DNA of 64,000 nt from Methylosinus sp. PW1 (GTDB lineage Bacteria > Pseudomonadota > Alphaproteobacteria > Rhizobiales > Beijerinckiaceae), in contig NZ_JQNK01000008.1 of assembly GCF_000745215.1 (NCBI RefSeq), forward strand, positions 372,001 through 436,000. The letters are read 5' to 3'. Below, in pieces: positions 16,407 through 23,036 of the stretch (within the stretch, counting starts at the first letter, position 1; each line of letters begins with the position of its first letter). The position numbers and the translations under genes were made by a program. Under the pieces are notes generated by a model that saw only the letters and a list, made by a program, of their open reading frames with translations, did no database searches and was not told where the DNA came from.

Positions 16407-17189
16407 GTGCGGGACAACAAAGCGGCGGCGTTCGGCGGCGCAGCGATCATCGGAACGCTCGGCGGACTGATCGGGCTGGGCGGGGCTGAGTTCCGTCTGC
16501 CATTACTGATTGGCGCATTCCAGTTCGGCGCGCTCGAAGCGGTGATCGTCAATAAAGCGACGAGCCTCGTCGTTGTCGCCTCGGCCTTGCCGTTTCGGGC
16601 GTCAGCCGTGTCGCTGGGCGACGTCGCCGCTCAATGGCCGGTTATCCTCAATCTGCTGGCAGGAAGTCTCCTCGGCGCATGGCACGGGGCGGGATGGGCG
16701 ACGCGCCTCAAATCGGCGACGCTATACCGCGTGATTGCTCTGCTGCTGGTGGGCATAGCCACCCTGCTGCTGTTCGGCCATGACCATGCGAGCGGACAAG
16801 CGCTTGCGAGCGGCAGTCTCCAACTCGTTGCGGGAGTTGCGGCGGGTTTCGTCATCGGGCTCGTCGCCTCGCTTCTCGGCGTTGCGGGAGGCGAACTGCT
16901 TATCCCGACCCTCGTTTTGCTGTTTGGCGTGGATATCAAGCTCGCGGGCAGCCTCTCGCTCGCGATCAGCCTGCCGACGATGATCGTCGGCTTCGCCCGT
17001 TACAGTCGCGATCGCAGCTTCGCAGTGCTGCGACACAATCGCTCCTTCGTCGGCGTCATGGCGCTCGGCTCCATCGTCGGCGCATTCATCGGCGGACGGC
17101 TGCTCGGCATGGCGCCGAGCGCGATCTTGCTGCCGCTTCTGGCCGCGATCCTCGTCATTTCCGCCGTCAAGATCTGGCGACATGAATGA
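16407..17189 (+). CDS. TauE/SafE-family permease
   Basis: A 260-residue inner-membrane protein with about eight hydrophobic segments and two glycine-rich repeats (GTLGGLIGLGGAEFRLP; LVASLLGVAGGELLIP), the internal duplication of the TauE/SafE (sulfite exporter-like) family. Divergent from arsR, with 153 bp between them. GTG start, well placed behind GTGAGGA (16394-16400). Substrate unknown; related permeases occur beside ars and mer genes and may export a sulfur or metalloid anion. Confidence 0.8.
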   Translation: MRDNKAAAFGGAAIIGTLGGLIGLGGAEFRLPLLIGAFQFGALEAVIVNKATSLVVVASALPFRASAVSLGDVAAQWPVILNLLAGSLLGAWHGAGWATRLKSATLYRVIALLLVGIATLLLFGHDHASGQALASGSLQLVAGVAAGFVIGLVASLLGVAGGELLIPTLVLLFGVDIKLAGSLSLAISLPTMIVGFARYSRDRSFAVLRHNRSFVGVMALGSIVGAFIGGRLLGMAPSAILLPLLAAILVISAVKIWRHE

Positions 17190-17200
17190 GGAGGCGGAGC

Positions 17201-17611
17201 CTAACCCGGCTTCGCGCCGCCGTCCAACATATCGAGCACAGGGCATGACGGGGCGGGATCGCCGGAACAATGGGCGATCGTCTCGCCGAGAATGCGCTCG
17301 AGCTTCATGAGGTCGGCGAGCTTCGTCCGCACGTCGTCGAGATGGGTTCTCGCAATTTCGCGAACTTCGGCGCAGGAAGCGCGAGACGGCGCGGCGAGAG
17401 CGAGAAGGGCGCGAATGTCCTCGATGCTGAAACCAAGCTCGCGGGCGCGGCGGATAAAGGCGAGCCTGCGAATGTGCGCCGTGTCATAGGCGCGATGTCC
17501 GCTCGCTGTCCGCGCCGGCGGGGGCATGAGATGGATACGCTCATAATAGCGCACGGTCTCGAGGTTGACGCCCGCCGCCGCCGCGAGCCGACCGATCGTC
17601 AATGGCCGCAT
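17201..17611 (-). CDS. merR: MerR-type mercury regulator
   Basis: A 136-residue MerR protein. HTH MRPLTIGRLAAAAGVNLETVRYYERI, then the coiled dimer helix and Cys80, Cys115 and Cys123 (RASCAEV, AHCSGDPAPSCPVL). The spacing is nearly that of the Hg-binding cysteines 82, 117 and 126 of Tn501 MerR. It is divergent from the merT-like gene over a MerR operator (17622-17652). The reading frame extends upstream to 17809, but ATG 17611 gives the family N-terminus. Confidence 0.88.
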   Translation of the reverse strand: MRPLTIGRLAAAAGVNLETVRYYERIHLMPPPARTASGHRAYDTAHIRRLAFIRRARELGFSIEDIRALLALAAPSRASCAEVREIARTHLDDVRTKLADLMKLERILGETIAHCSGDPAPSCPVLDMLDGGAKPG

Positions 17612-17621
17612 GGAATTTCTC

Positions 17622-17652
17622 TTGCACCCGTAGCCGCTACGGGTTGCAGGAT
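17622..17652 (+). promoter_or_regulatory. MerR-type promoter with 19-bp spacer
   Basis: -35 TTGCAC (17622-17627) and -10 CAGGAT (17647-17652) are 19 bp apart, the over-long spacing that MerR activators correct by twisting DNA. Between them is a perfect dyad ACCCGTAG-CCG-CTACGGGT (17626-17644). It drives the merT-like gene on the plus strand. Confidence 0.78.
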
Positions 17653-17679
17653 AGCCCAACCGTAAAGGAAGGGCGAGCC

Positions 17680-18111
17680 ATGACAGTGGACGATGCTGCA
17701 GACGAGATGACTTCACCCTCAGCCCCTCCTCCCGCCATACCGGCGACGTCGAAGTGGCTTGCTTCACTGGGGCTCGTCGCGGGTCTCGGCGCTGTCGTCG
17801 CCTCCTCATGTTGTGTCATTCCGCTCGGACTCGCCGCGGCAGGCGCGGGCGCGAGCGTTCTCGGCGGCCTCGAGATGGTCGCCGGGTGGCGCGTTCCGTT
17901 TCTGGTCATCAGCGCCTTGGCTATTGCCGGGGGATGGGGCGCCTGGTGGTGGAAGCGTCCGGCTCCTTGCGTTTCGCGTGTGGGCTGCGCCTCGCCGGAG
18001 CGATCACGCGCGACGCTGGGGCTGCTGCTGCTCGCCTCTCTCATCGTGGCGCTGGCTGCGAGCTGGAGCCACATAGACCCTGTGCTGCTGAAGTTCTTCT
18101 GGGGGCGGTGA
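17680..18111 (+). CDS. merT: MerT-like mercuric ion transporter
   Basis: A 143-residue membrane protein with three hydrophobic segments. The first carries the vicinal pair Cys44-Cys45 in GAVVASSCCVIPLGL, which in MerT takes Hg(II) from the periplasm; the loop after the second segment has CVSRVGCASPE. ATG 17680 is preceded by AAAGGAAGG. No mercuric reductase or merP is in the window, so the intake protein would need a reductase elsewhere or do another job. Followed directly by the GDCCVxC gene (stop and start adjacent). Confidence 0.85.
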   Translation: MTVDDAADEMTSPSAPPPAIPATSKWLASLGLVAGLGAVVASSCCVIPLGLAAAGAGASVLGGLEMVAGWRVPFLVISALAIAGGWGAWWWKRPAPCVSRVGCASPERSRATLGLLLLASLIVALAASWSHIDPVLLKFFWGR

Positions 18112-18339
18112 ATGCAACTCGAATCCACGATAACCTGTCCGGCTTGCGGCCATCGGGCGACCGAGACGATGCCGACCGACGCCTGCCGGTTCTTCTATGC
18201 ATGCAAGGGATGTGGGGCTCTGCTCAGGCCGAAGGCCGGGGATTGCTGCGTCTTCTGCTCTTACGGCGACGCGCCGTGCCCGCCGATCCAGGAGGCGAAA
18301 GCGCGTGATCGCGCCGCCGAATGTTGTTCCGGCGCATAG
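18112..18339 (+). CDS. GDCCVxC-domain small protein
   Basis: A 75-residue cysteine-rich protein with ITCPACGHR, YACKGCGALLRPK and the diagnostic KAGDCCVFCSYGDAPCPP. In the GDCCVxC family some members carry selenocysteine at one of these cysteines; here all are Cys and the frame is uninterrupted. The two CxxC pairs could bind zinc or mercury. It starts at the base after the merT stop, so the two are co-translated. Function unproven. Confidence 0.85.
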   Translation: MQLESTITCPACGHRATETMPTDACRFFYACKGCGALLRPKAGDCCVFCSYGDAPCPPIQEAKARDRAAECCSGA

Positions 18340-18390
18340 CGCCATCGTTCACATGATCGCGCACATTCGGAAACGTGCGAGATCTCTTCC

Positions 18391-19272
18391 TCACGCCGCG
18401 CTCTTCACCGCCAGCTCCGTCGCCCCCTCCATCGTCGCAATTTCGGCGAGGCGGCTCTTCAGAGCGGCCCGGTCCAGCGACTCGAAGGGCAGATTGACGA
18501 AGGCCGTAAGCCGCGCGCCGAGGCGGCGATAGGCGTCCATGAAGGCGGCGCGCTTCTGGACATCGTCGCCCTTCGCCAGCGCCGGATCGGCGACGCCCCA
18601 ATGCGCCAGCAGCGCATTGCGCGGCCAGGGGCCGCAGGGCTGCTCGCATATGTCGTCGCAGAGCGTGATGACGAAATCCATGCGCGGCGCGTCCGGCCTC
18701 GTGAATTCCTTCCAGCTCTTGGAGCGAAACGCGCGCGTGTCGTAGCCGAGCGACGACAGCAATGCGACGCCGATCGGATCGGGCCGCTCGGCGGGCCGGC
18801 TGCCGGCCGAATATGCGCGGAAGCGGTCGCCGCCCTCGCGGTTCAGGATCGCCTCCGCCAGAATGGAGCGCGCGGCGTTGCCGGAGCAGAGAAACAGAAC
18901 ATTGCGGACCCGCTTGCTCGCCGATTTGGGGCGCTTCTGCGGAAAGGCGGGCGCCGCGAGAGGGAGATCGTCGAGCGACGTCCCGAGATCGGCCAGCATT
19001 GTCGTAAGCACATGGCCCAATTTGCTCGAATTCGCGGCATAGATGACCGAGCGCCCCTCGCGTCGTCCGAGGACGAGTCCAGCGCGCTCGAGATGGGCGA
19101 TATGGGTCGACAGCGTATTGTGCGGCACGGCGAGAAGGCGGGCGATGTCGCCCGCCGGCAGTCCGTAGGGAAGATAGCGCAGCAGCAGACGATAGGCCTC
19201 GAGGCGCGTCGTCTGCGCCAGGGCCTCGAAAATGCCGACGATCTCGGCTGCGGCGATCCGATCTTCCGCCAT
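18391..19272 (-). CDS. ArsR-ArsC fusion: HTH repressor joined to LMW-phosphatase-type arsenate reductase
   Basis: A 293-residue two-domain protein. Residues 1-100 form an ArsR winged helix (TTRLEAYRLLLRYLPYG, DIARLLAVPHNTLSTHIAHLERAGLV, GRREGRSVIY). Residues 122-285 form a low-molecular-weight-phosphatase-like ArsC with the CX5R loop VLFLCSGNAARS (Cys129, Arg135), TLCDDICEQPCGPWP and HWGVADP. No cysteine occurs before Cys129, so the HTH part cannot bind As(III) the usual way. One continuous frame, no slip. Third gene of the leftward set arsC, DUF4880-like, arsR-arsC. Confidence 0.9.
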   Translation of the reverse strand: MAEDRIAAAEIVGIFEALAQTTRLEAYRLLLRYLPYGLPAGDIARLLAVPHNTLSTHIAHLERAGLVLGRREGRSVIYAANSSKLGHVLTTMLADLGTSLDDLPLAAPAFPQKRPKSASKRVRNVLFLCSGNAARSILAEAILNREGGDRFRAYSAGSRPAERPDPIGVALLSSLGYDTRAFRSKSWKEFTRPDAPRMDFVITLCDDICEQPCGPWPRNALLAHWGVADPALAKGDDVQKRAAFMDAYRRLGARLTAFVNLPFESLDRAALKSRLAEIATMEGATELAVKSAA

Positions 19273-19295
19273 TTGTCCCTCGCCTCCTTGGACCG

Positions 19296-19634
19296 TCAGC
19301 GGTCCTTTGGCGAGAATAGTCGATTTCTCGACGTGTCCCTATCCGTCGACAAATCGTCCTGGAGTGGATCGCATCGATCGCCTGCCGGAGACCGATCCGC
19401 GGCGGCCGTCGCGGCTGCGGCTTCCTCGGCGAGCTGGCGCGCCGCCTCACGGCAGACGCGCCAGAGCCATGAGGCTTGGCGGAAGGCTTCCTCATGCTCA
19501 GCGCTCATCCCGCGCCATTGCTGTAACTCGACGCGATCGGCGCGTGTCGCTTCACCCGAATGCGCGCGGACGACCCATGAAACAGCCTCGCACAGCAGCG
19601 GGTCCAAATCGGAAGGCGGATCGTCCGGTTCCAT
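19296..19634 (-). CDS. Stand-alone FecR N-terminal (DUF4880)-like protein
   Basis: A 112-residue soluble protein. LLCEAVSWVVRAHSGEATRADRVELQQWRGMSAEHEEAFRQASWLWR (residues 14-60) matches the N-terminal anti-sigma segment of FecR proteins. FecR normally continues with a membrane helix and periplasmic domain; here there is only an Ala-rich, then Asp/Arg-rich tail. No ECF sigma factor gene is nearby. It lies between two arsenate reductase genes in one orientation (gaps of 61 and 23 bp). It may be a decayed or repurposed anti-sigma domain. Confidence 0.6.
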   Translation of the reverse strand: MEPDDPPSDLDPLLCEAVSWVVRAHSGEATRADRVELQQWRGMSAEHEEAFRQASWLWRVCREAARQLAEEAAAATAAADRSPAGDRCDPLQDDLSTDRDTSRNRLFSPKDR

Positions 19635-19695
19635 CAGATCGCAAGTCCGGCGTTTCGAGCATGACCCAAGCCGTCCGCCTCCGAGCGCGACCCGC

Positions 19696-20214
19696 TCAGG
19701 CGGCTCCGTCGACAGGCGTCGCCTTGCCGATCTCCTCGAGCCGCCTCTGCAAGGAGAGCTTGTCGAGGCCCTTCATAGGAAGAGAGGCGAAGATCGAGAT
19801 GCGGTTGTTGAGCATGCGGAAAGCGTCGGCGAAGGCCAGATGCTTCTCGACCTCGGTCCCTTCGACAGCGGCGGGGTCGGGCAAGCCCCAATGCGCGGTC
19901 ATCGGCTGGCCCGGCCAATAGGGGCACTCTTCCTTCGCGGCGTCGTCGCAGACGGTGAAGACGAAATCGAGCGGCGGAGCGCCGGGCTCGGCGAACTCGC
20001 TCCAGCTCTTGGAGCGATAGCCGTCCGCCTTGAAGCCGGACTTCTCCAATATCGCCACTGTGCAGGGATTGACCTCGCCTTTTGGCCGGGAGCCCGCGCT
20101 ATAGGCTTTGAAGCGACCGGCGCCCACGCGATTGAGGATCGCCTCGGCGATGATGGAGCGCGCGGAATTGCCGGTGCACAGAAACAGCACGTTATAGACT
20201 TTGCCTTCCGTCAT
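19696..20214 (-). CDS. arsC: Arsenate reductase ArsC, thioredoxin/LMW-phosphatase type
   Basis: A 172-residue reductase of the LMW-PTP fold. P-loop VLFLCTGNSARS (Cys13, Arg19). Further cysteines in VFTVCDDAAKEECPYWPG form the redox relay of this family. HWGLPDP follows. ATG 20214 was chosen over upstream codons because it places the P-loop at the usual distance. It is the first gene after the palindrome at 20261-20274. A second, unrelated ArsC (glutaredoxin type) is at 14966-15403. Confidence 0.93.
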   Translation of the reverse strand: MTEGKVYNVLFLCTGNSARSIIAEAILNRVGAGRFKAYSAGSRPKGEVNPCTVAILEKSGFKADGYRSKSWSEFAEPGAPPLDFVFTVCDDAAKEECPYWPGQPMTAHWGLPDPAAVEGTEVEKHLAFADAFRMLNNRISIFASLPMKGLDKLSLQRRLEEIGKATPVDGAA

Positions 20215-20260
20215 TGCCTTCTCCCGGAACGAGTCGTTATGTCCATAGATATCGACATAT

Positions 20261-20274
20261 CGATATATATATCG
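20261..20274. promoter_or_regulatory. Palindrome upstream of second arsC locus
   Basis: CGATATATATATCG is a perfect 14-bp palindrome in an AT-rich patch, with further ATATCGA half-sites at 20249-20255 and 20257-20263. It lies 46 bp before arsC. ArsR-type regulators bind such AT-rich dyads; the ArsR-ArsC fusion encoded downstream is the natural candidate. Confidence 0.5.
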
Positions 20275-20512
20275 CTCGTCACTCCTTCTGCAAAGCGGGA
20301 GAGTGGCTTTGATGCGATTTTTTGATTGGCCCCAATACGCCCGCGTACGGTTCCGCCGCGCTCCGACGTGAATTACGAACATTCGCCCGGGACCGCAGGA
20401 ATAAGAGGCGCTCCGCGGAGGCGAGGCAATCTGCTACGGTGTCGAACCGGGCGGGCTTCCGTGCAGCGCTATTTTCTGCCTTTTGGCGCAGCGCTCGCTC
20501 TGGACTCTCGTC

Positions 20513-20866
20513 ATGGAAATGCGAGAGACGCTGGCGCGCAATCTGAGGAAATATCGACGGGCGCAACGCCTGTCGCAGGAGGAGCTCGGCCATCGAGCCG
20601 AACTCGACCGCACCTATATCAGCTCGATCGAACGCTGCGTCTATTCGGCGACGGTCGATGTCGTCGGTCGCCTCGCCGACGCTCTCGGAATTCCGGCGCT
20701 CGAGCTTCTGAGGCCTGCGAGCGAAACCGCGGAGGCGAAGTTGTCGTCTACGGCATCGACTGAAGGCACTCGCCCGAAGGCGCAGGCCGAGAAAGGCGCA
20801 AAGCCAGCTCGCAAGAGGGAGAGGCCCGCGCAAAGGGCCACTGCCCGAAAGAAGCCGGGTCCATAG
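20513..20866 (+). CDS. XRE-family regulator with basic tail
   Basis: A 117-residue protein. An N-terminal Cro/XRE helix-turn-helix (ARNLRKYRRAQRLSQEELGHRAELDRTYISSIERCVYSATVDVVGRLADALG, residues 6-57) is followed by a Lys/Ala/Pro-rich disordered tail (KPARKRERPAQRATARKKPGP). Such small XRE proteins with a basic tail are common in alphaproteobacterial islands. Start ATG 20513; frames upstream run into unrelated sequence. The target is unknown. Confidence 0.75.
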   Translation: MEMRETLARNLRKYRRAQRLSQEELGHRAELDRTYISSIERCVYSATVDVVGRLADALGIPALELLRPASETAEAKLSSTASTEGTRPKAQAEKGAKPARKRERPAQRATARKKPGP

Positions 20867-20884
20867 CCGAGCGGCCATGGACCC
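20857..20884. terminator. Hairpin between convergent genes
   Basis: GGGTCCAT (20857-20864) and ATGGACCC (20877-20884) form a perfect 8-bp stem with a 12-nt loop that includes the stop codon of the XRE gene. It lies between convergent genes, so it could stop transcription from both sides, but there is no T run. Confidence 0.4.
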
Positions 20885-20895
20885 GAGCACGAGGA

Positions 20896-21519
20896 TCACA
20901 TCGGCGAGACTGCCGCTTCCGGGGACGCCAACCGGGCGATATCCGCCAGCGCCGAGCGCAGTTCCGGCCAAGGAAATTCCGCATCTGTCGGGCTCGGCTC
21001 GCCGAGCTGAATGAGAATGGCGAGCTTGGCCGCGACGCCCGGCAGGCTGGCGGCTTTCGTCTTCGGGACCGACGCCACAAAATCGCGCTCCTTGCCGAGA
21101 GCGGCTCGGAGCTCCGCGTCGACGGCGTCGAAGCCGAGCGTCGCCGCCGCCTCGTTCCATCGCTTTTGCCGCTCGTCGAACGCGGCGATCAGCGCTTCTC
21201 TCTCGAGCGCCGGCTCGTGCGCGACCAGCTCCTCGATCTCGTCGACCGATTGCGCGATTTTCGGCTCCTCCTCGCCGGAAAGGCGGATCGCAACTTCGGG
21301 GATGCCGACCGTGCGAATGAGCTTCTTCTCGATGCGCTGCCACTGGCGAGTCAGCGCGATGACCTGCGTGTGATTGGCCTGCCAGTTTCGCCAGAGCTGC
21401 AGCGCGGGGTCGGACGGCGCCTCTCCCGTCTTTTTCGCAGGCGGCAAAGCGCCGGTTCCTCGCAGAATGGCGCGCCAGCTAACGGCGGGCGGAGTCGTGC
21501 TATCTTCAGAATCAGCCAT
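20896..21519 (-). CDS. Hypothetical protein, 207 residues
   Basis: Not recognised. A soluble, charged, helix-rich protein with no signal peptide or membrane segment. It has a Trp/Gln-rich N-terminal part (LQLWRNWQANHTQVIALTRQWQRIEKKLIRTVG), a Glu/Asp-rich middle (LSGEEEPKIAQSVDEIEELVAHEP) and an Ala/Leu-rich end. Codon use and GC bias fit a real gene, and it is convergent with the XRE gene. Could belong to a phage or island; nothing in the sequence fixes a function. Confidence 0.6.
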   Translation of the reverse strand: MADSEDSTTPPAVSWRAILRGTGALPPAKKTGEAPSDPALQLWRNWQANHTQVIALTRQWQRIEKKLIRTVGIPEVAIRLSGEEEPKIAQSVDEIEELVAHEPALEREALIAAFDERQKRWNEAAATLGFDAVDAELRAALGKERDFVASVPKTKAASLPGVAAKLAILIQLGEPSPTDAEFPWPELRSALADIARLASPEAAVSPM

Positions 21520-21897
21520 GATCCAGGCTCCACTTCAGCTTGGGTTGTGGTCAGGCCGGGCGGGATGCTCGAACATCCCGTTCGGCCGCTGCTCATGAAA
21601 TTGCAGCCGGGAGAAGGTAAGCCGCATAGAACGTTTTAGCAACGGATATTGGAAACGCTGGCGTCCATAGCCTTGCGCAGCAAAGCGGTCGGGCTGTTCG
21701 GGACGGCGCATCGATTGAGGAGGAATCGGGTCCGTTCGCCGAAAAACCTATAGCTTGCAAAGCGATAGCCGCTCGATCGACAGCCTTGAAAAGGCCATTT
21801 ATTTTCAATGAAGTATGAAATATTAGAGCGATCGGCGGGGTCCGCGTCGTCGGCATGTCCGATTCTGGAAATCAGCTTGTGAAACCGGGCTTTTCAG
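21520..21897. other. Intergenic stretch without a supported gene
   Basis: 378 bp between the hypothetical gene and the lysR gene. Somewhat lower in GC near 21780-21840 (the probable promoter side of lysR). Short open frames exist on both strands, but none has a convincing start, ribosome-binding site or protein character. Confidence 0.6.
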
Positions 21898-22815
21898 GTG
21901 AATTCGGAACTTCGAGATCTGAAATGGGCTCTTGTCGCCTCGCGGCATCGAAGCCTTCGGCAAGCGGCGGAGACGCTGAAGACGCGTCAATCCACACTCA
22001 GCCGTCGATTGCACGATCTCGAATGTGAACTCGGCGTGGACTTGTTCGAGCGCACGACCGGCGGAACGAAGCTCACGCCGATCGGTCGCGAATTTCTGGA
22101 TTTGGCGCGGCCCATTGTCGATGAAGCGGACCGGCTCTTCCTCACATTCAAAACGCGACGCAATGGCGGACGCGGGCCATTACGAATAGGGATTTGCTCG
22201 TCGCTTTCGGCCGGCAATCTGCGGGAGACGCTCGCGGAGTTGTGCCGCCAGATCGCGGATGCGGATATTCTCCTGGTCGACGGCGCCAAGGTGGGATTGC
22301 TCGGCGAGGTCGCCGCCGGCGCGATCGACGTCGCCATACTGACCTCCGGCGGCGGAAAGTGGAGCGACCGCGTTCTGCCGCTCTGGGGCGAACGGGTCGT
22401 CGTCGCCGTTCAGGAACATCACCCGCTCAATAGTCGGCCAGCGATCCAATGGCGGGAGCTTTGCGACAATCGGATATTGCTGACGCGGAGCGGCGTCGAT
22501 TCCGAGCTCGAGCAAATGCTGAGCATGAAGGCCGGCGGCTCGGGTTCTTTGCGTATCAGCTATCAGGATGTCAGCCTCGACAGGCTACTGAGCCTCGTCG
22601 GCGCCGGTTATGGCGTCGCGCCACTGCTCGAAGGCGCTGCCGGATTTGGCTGCCCCGGAGTGACTCATCGCGAGCTGCATGGCGACTGTGGGCAAATGCG
22701 GCTTCAGTTCGCGGCGTATTGGAAAGAGACGAACAGCAGTCCGATGCTGCAACGATTTCTCGATCTGTTGCGCGCCCGCTATCCCGACCTTTCGGTTTCC
22801 GCGACATCGGGTTGA
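21898..22815 (+). CDS. LysR-family transcriptional regulator
   Basis: A 305-residue LysR regulator: N-terminal HTH (LRDLKWALVASRHRSLRQAAETLKTRQSTLSRRLHDLECELGVDLFERTTGGTKLTPIGREFL), then a substrate-binding domain beginning GPLRIGICSSLSAGNLRETLAELC. GTG start. The inducer is unknown, and no divergent partner gene is present, so the regulated target is not apparent. Its last 37 bp overlap the convergent DUF2274 gene. Related LysR proteins sit at the edges of conjugative trb clusters, which agrees with that neighbour. Confidence 0.85.
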   Translation: MNSELRDLKWALVASRHRSLRQAAETLKTRQSTLSRRLHDLECELGVDLFERTTGGTKLTPIGREFLDLARPIVDEADRLFLTFKTRRNGGRGPLRIGICSSLSAGNLRETLAELCRQIADADILLVDGAKVGLLGEVAAGAIDVAILTSGGGKWSDRVLPLWGERVVVAVQEHHPLNSRPAIQWRELCDNRILLTRSGVDSELEQMLSMKAGGSGSLRISYQDVSLDRLLSLVGAGYGVAPLLEGAAGFGCPGVTHRELHGDCGQMRLQFAAYWKETNSSPMLQRFLDLLRARYPDLSVSATSG

Positions 22816-23036
22816 GGTTTCGGACGCGTCCGAGTCTTCGCGAAGGCTCTGTCGGTCGCGATGAAGCGCTGAAGCATCGGAACTATCAGCTTGAGCGGAT
22901 CGGCGATCGTCTGCCCATTGGCTCGGCCGAGCGCGTCGGCATAGGCGGCAAGATCGCGATGCAGAGAGGCGGGAATCTCGACGGTGATTTTGACGGGCTT
23001 GTCGTCGGCGAGCGGACCGAGCTTCAATTTCGTCAC
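22779..23036 (-). CDS. DUF2274 protein, remnant of a conjugative trb cluster
   Basis: An 85-residue protein starting at GTG 23036: TKLKLGPLADDKPVKITVEIPASLHRDLAAYADALGR, then DPLKLIVPMLQRFIATDRAFAK. I recognise this as DUF2274, normally encoded right after trbI in integrative conjugative elements. No trb gene is present upstream; instead the sequence changes to hsdR (opposite strand) within about 20 bp of the start codon. So this is the edge of a lost transfer region fused to a restriction locus. Confidence 0.75.
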   Translation of the reverse strand: MTKLKLGPLADDKPVKITVEIPASLHRDLAAYADALGRANGQTIADPLKLIVPMLQRFIATDRAFAKTRTRPKPQPDVAETERSG

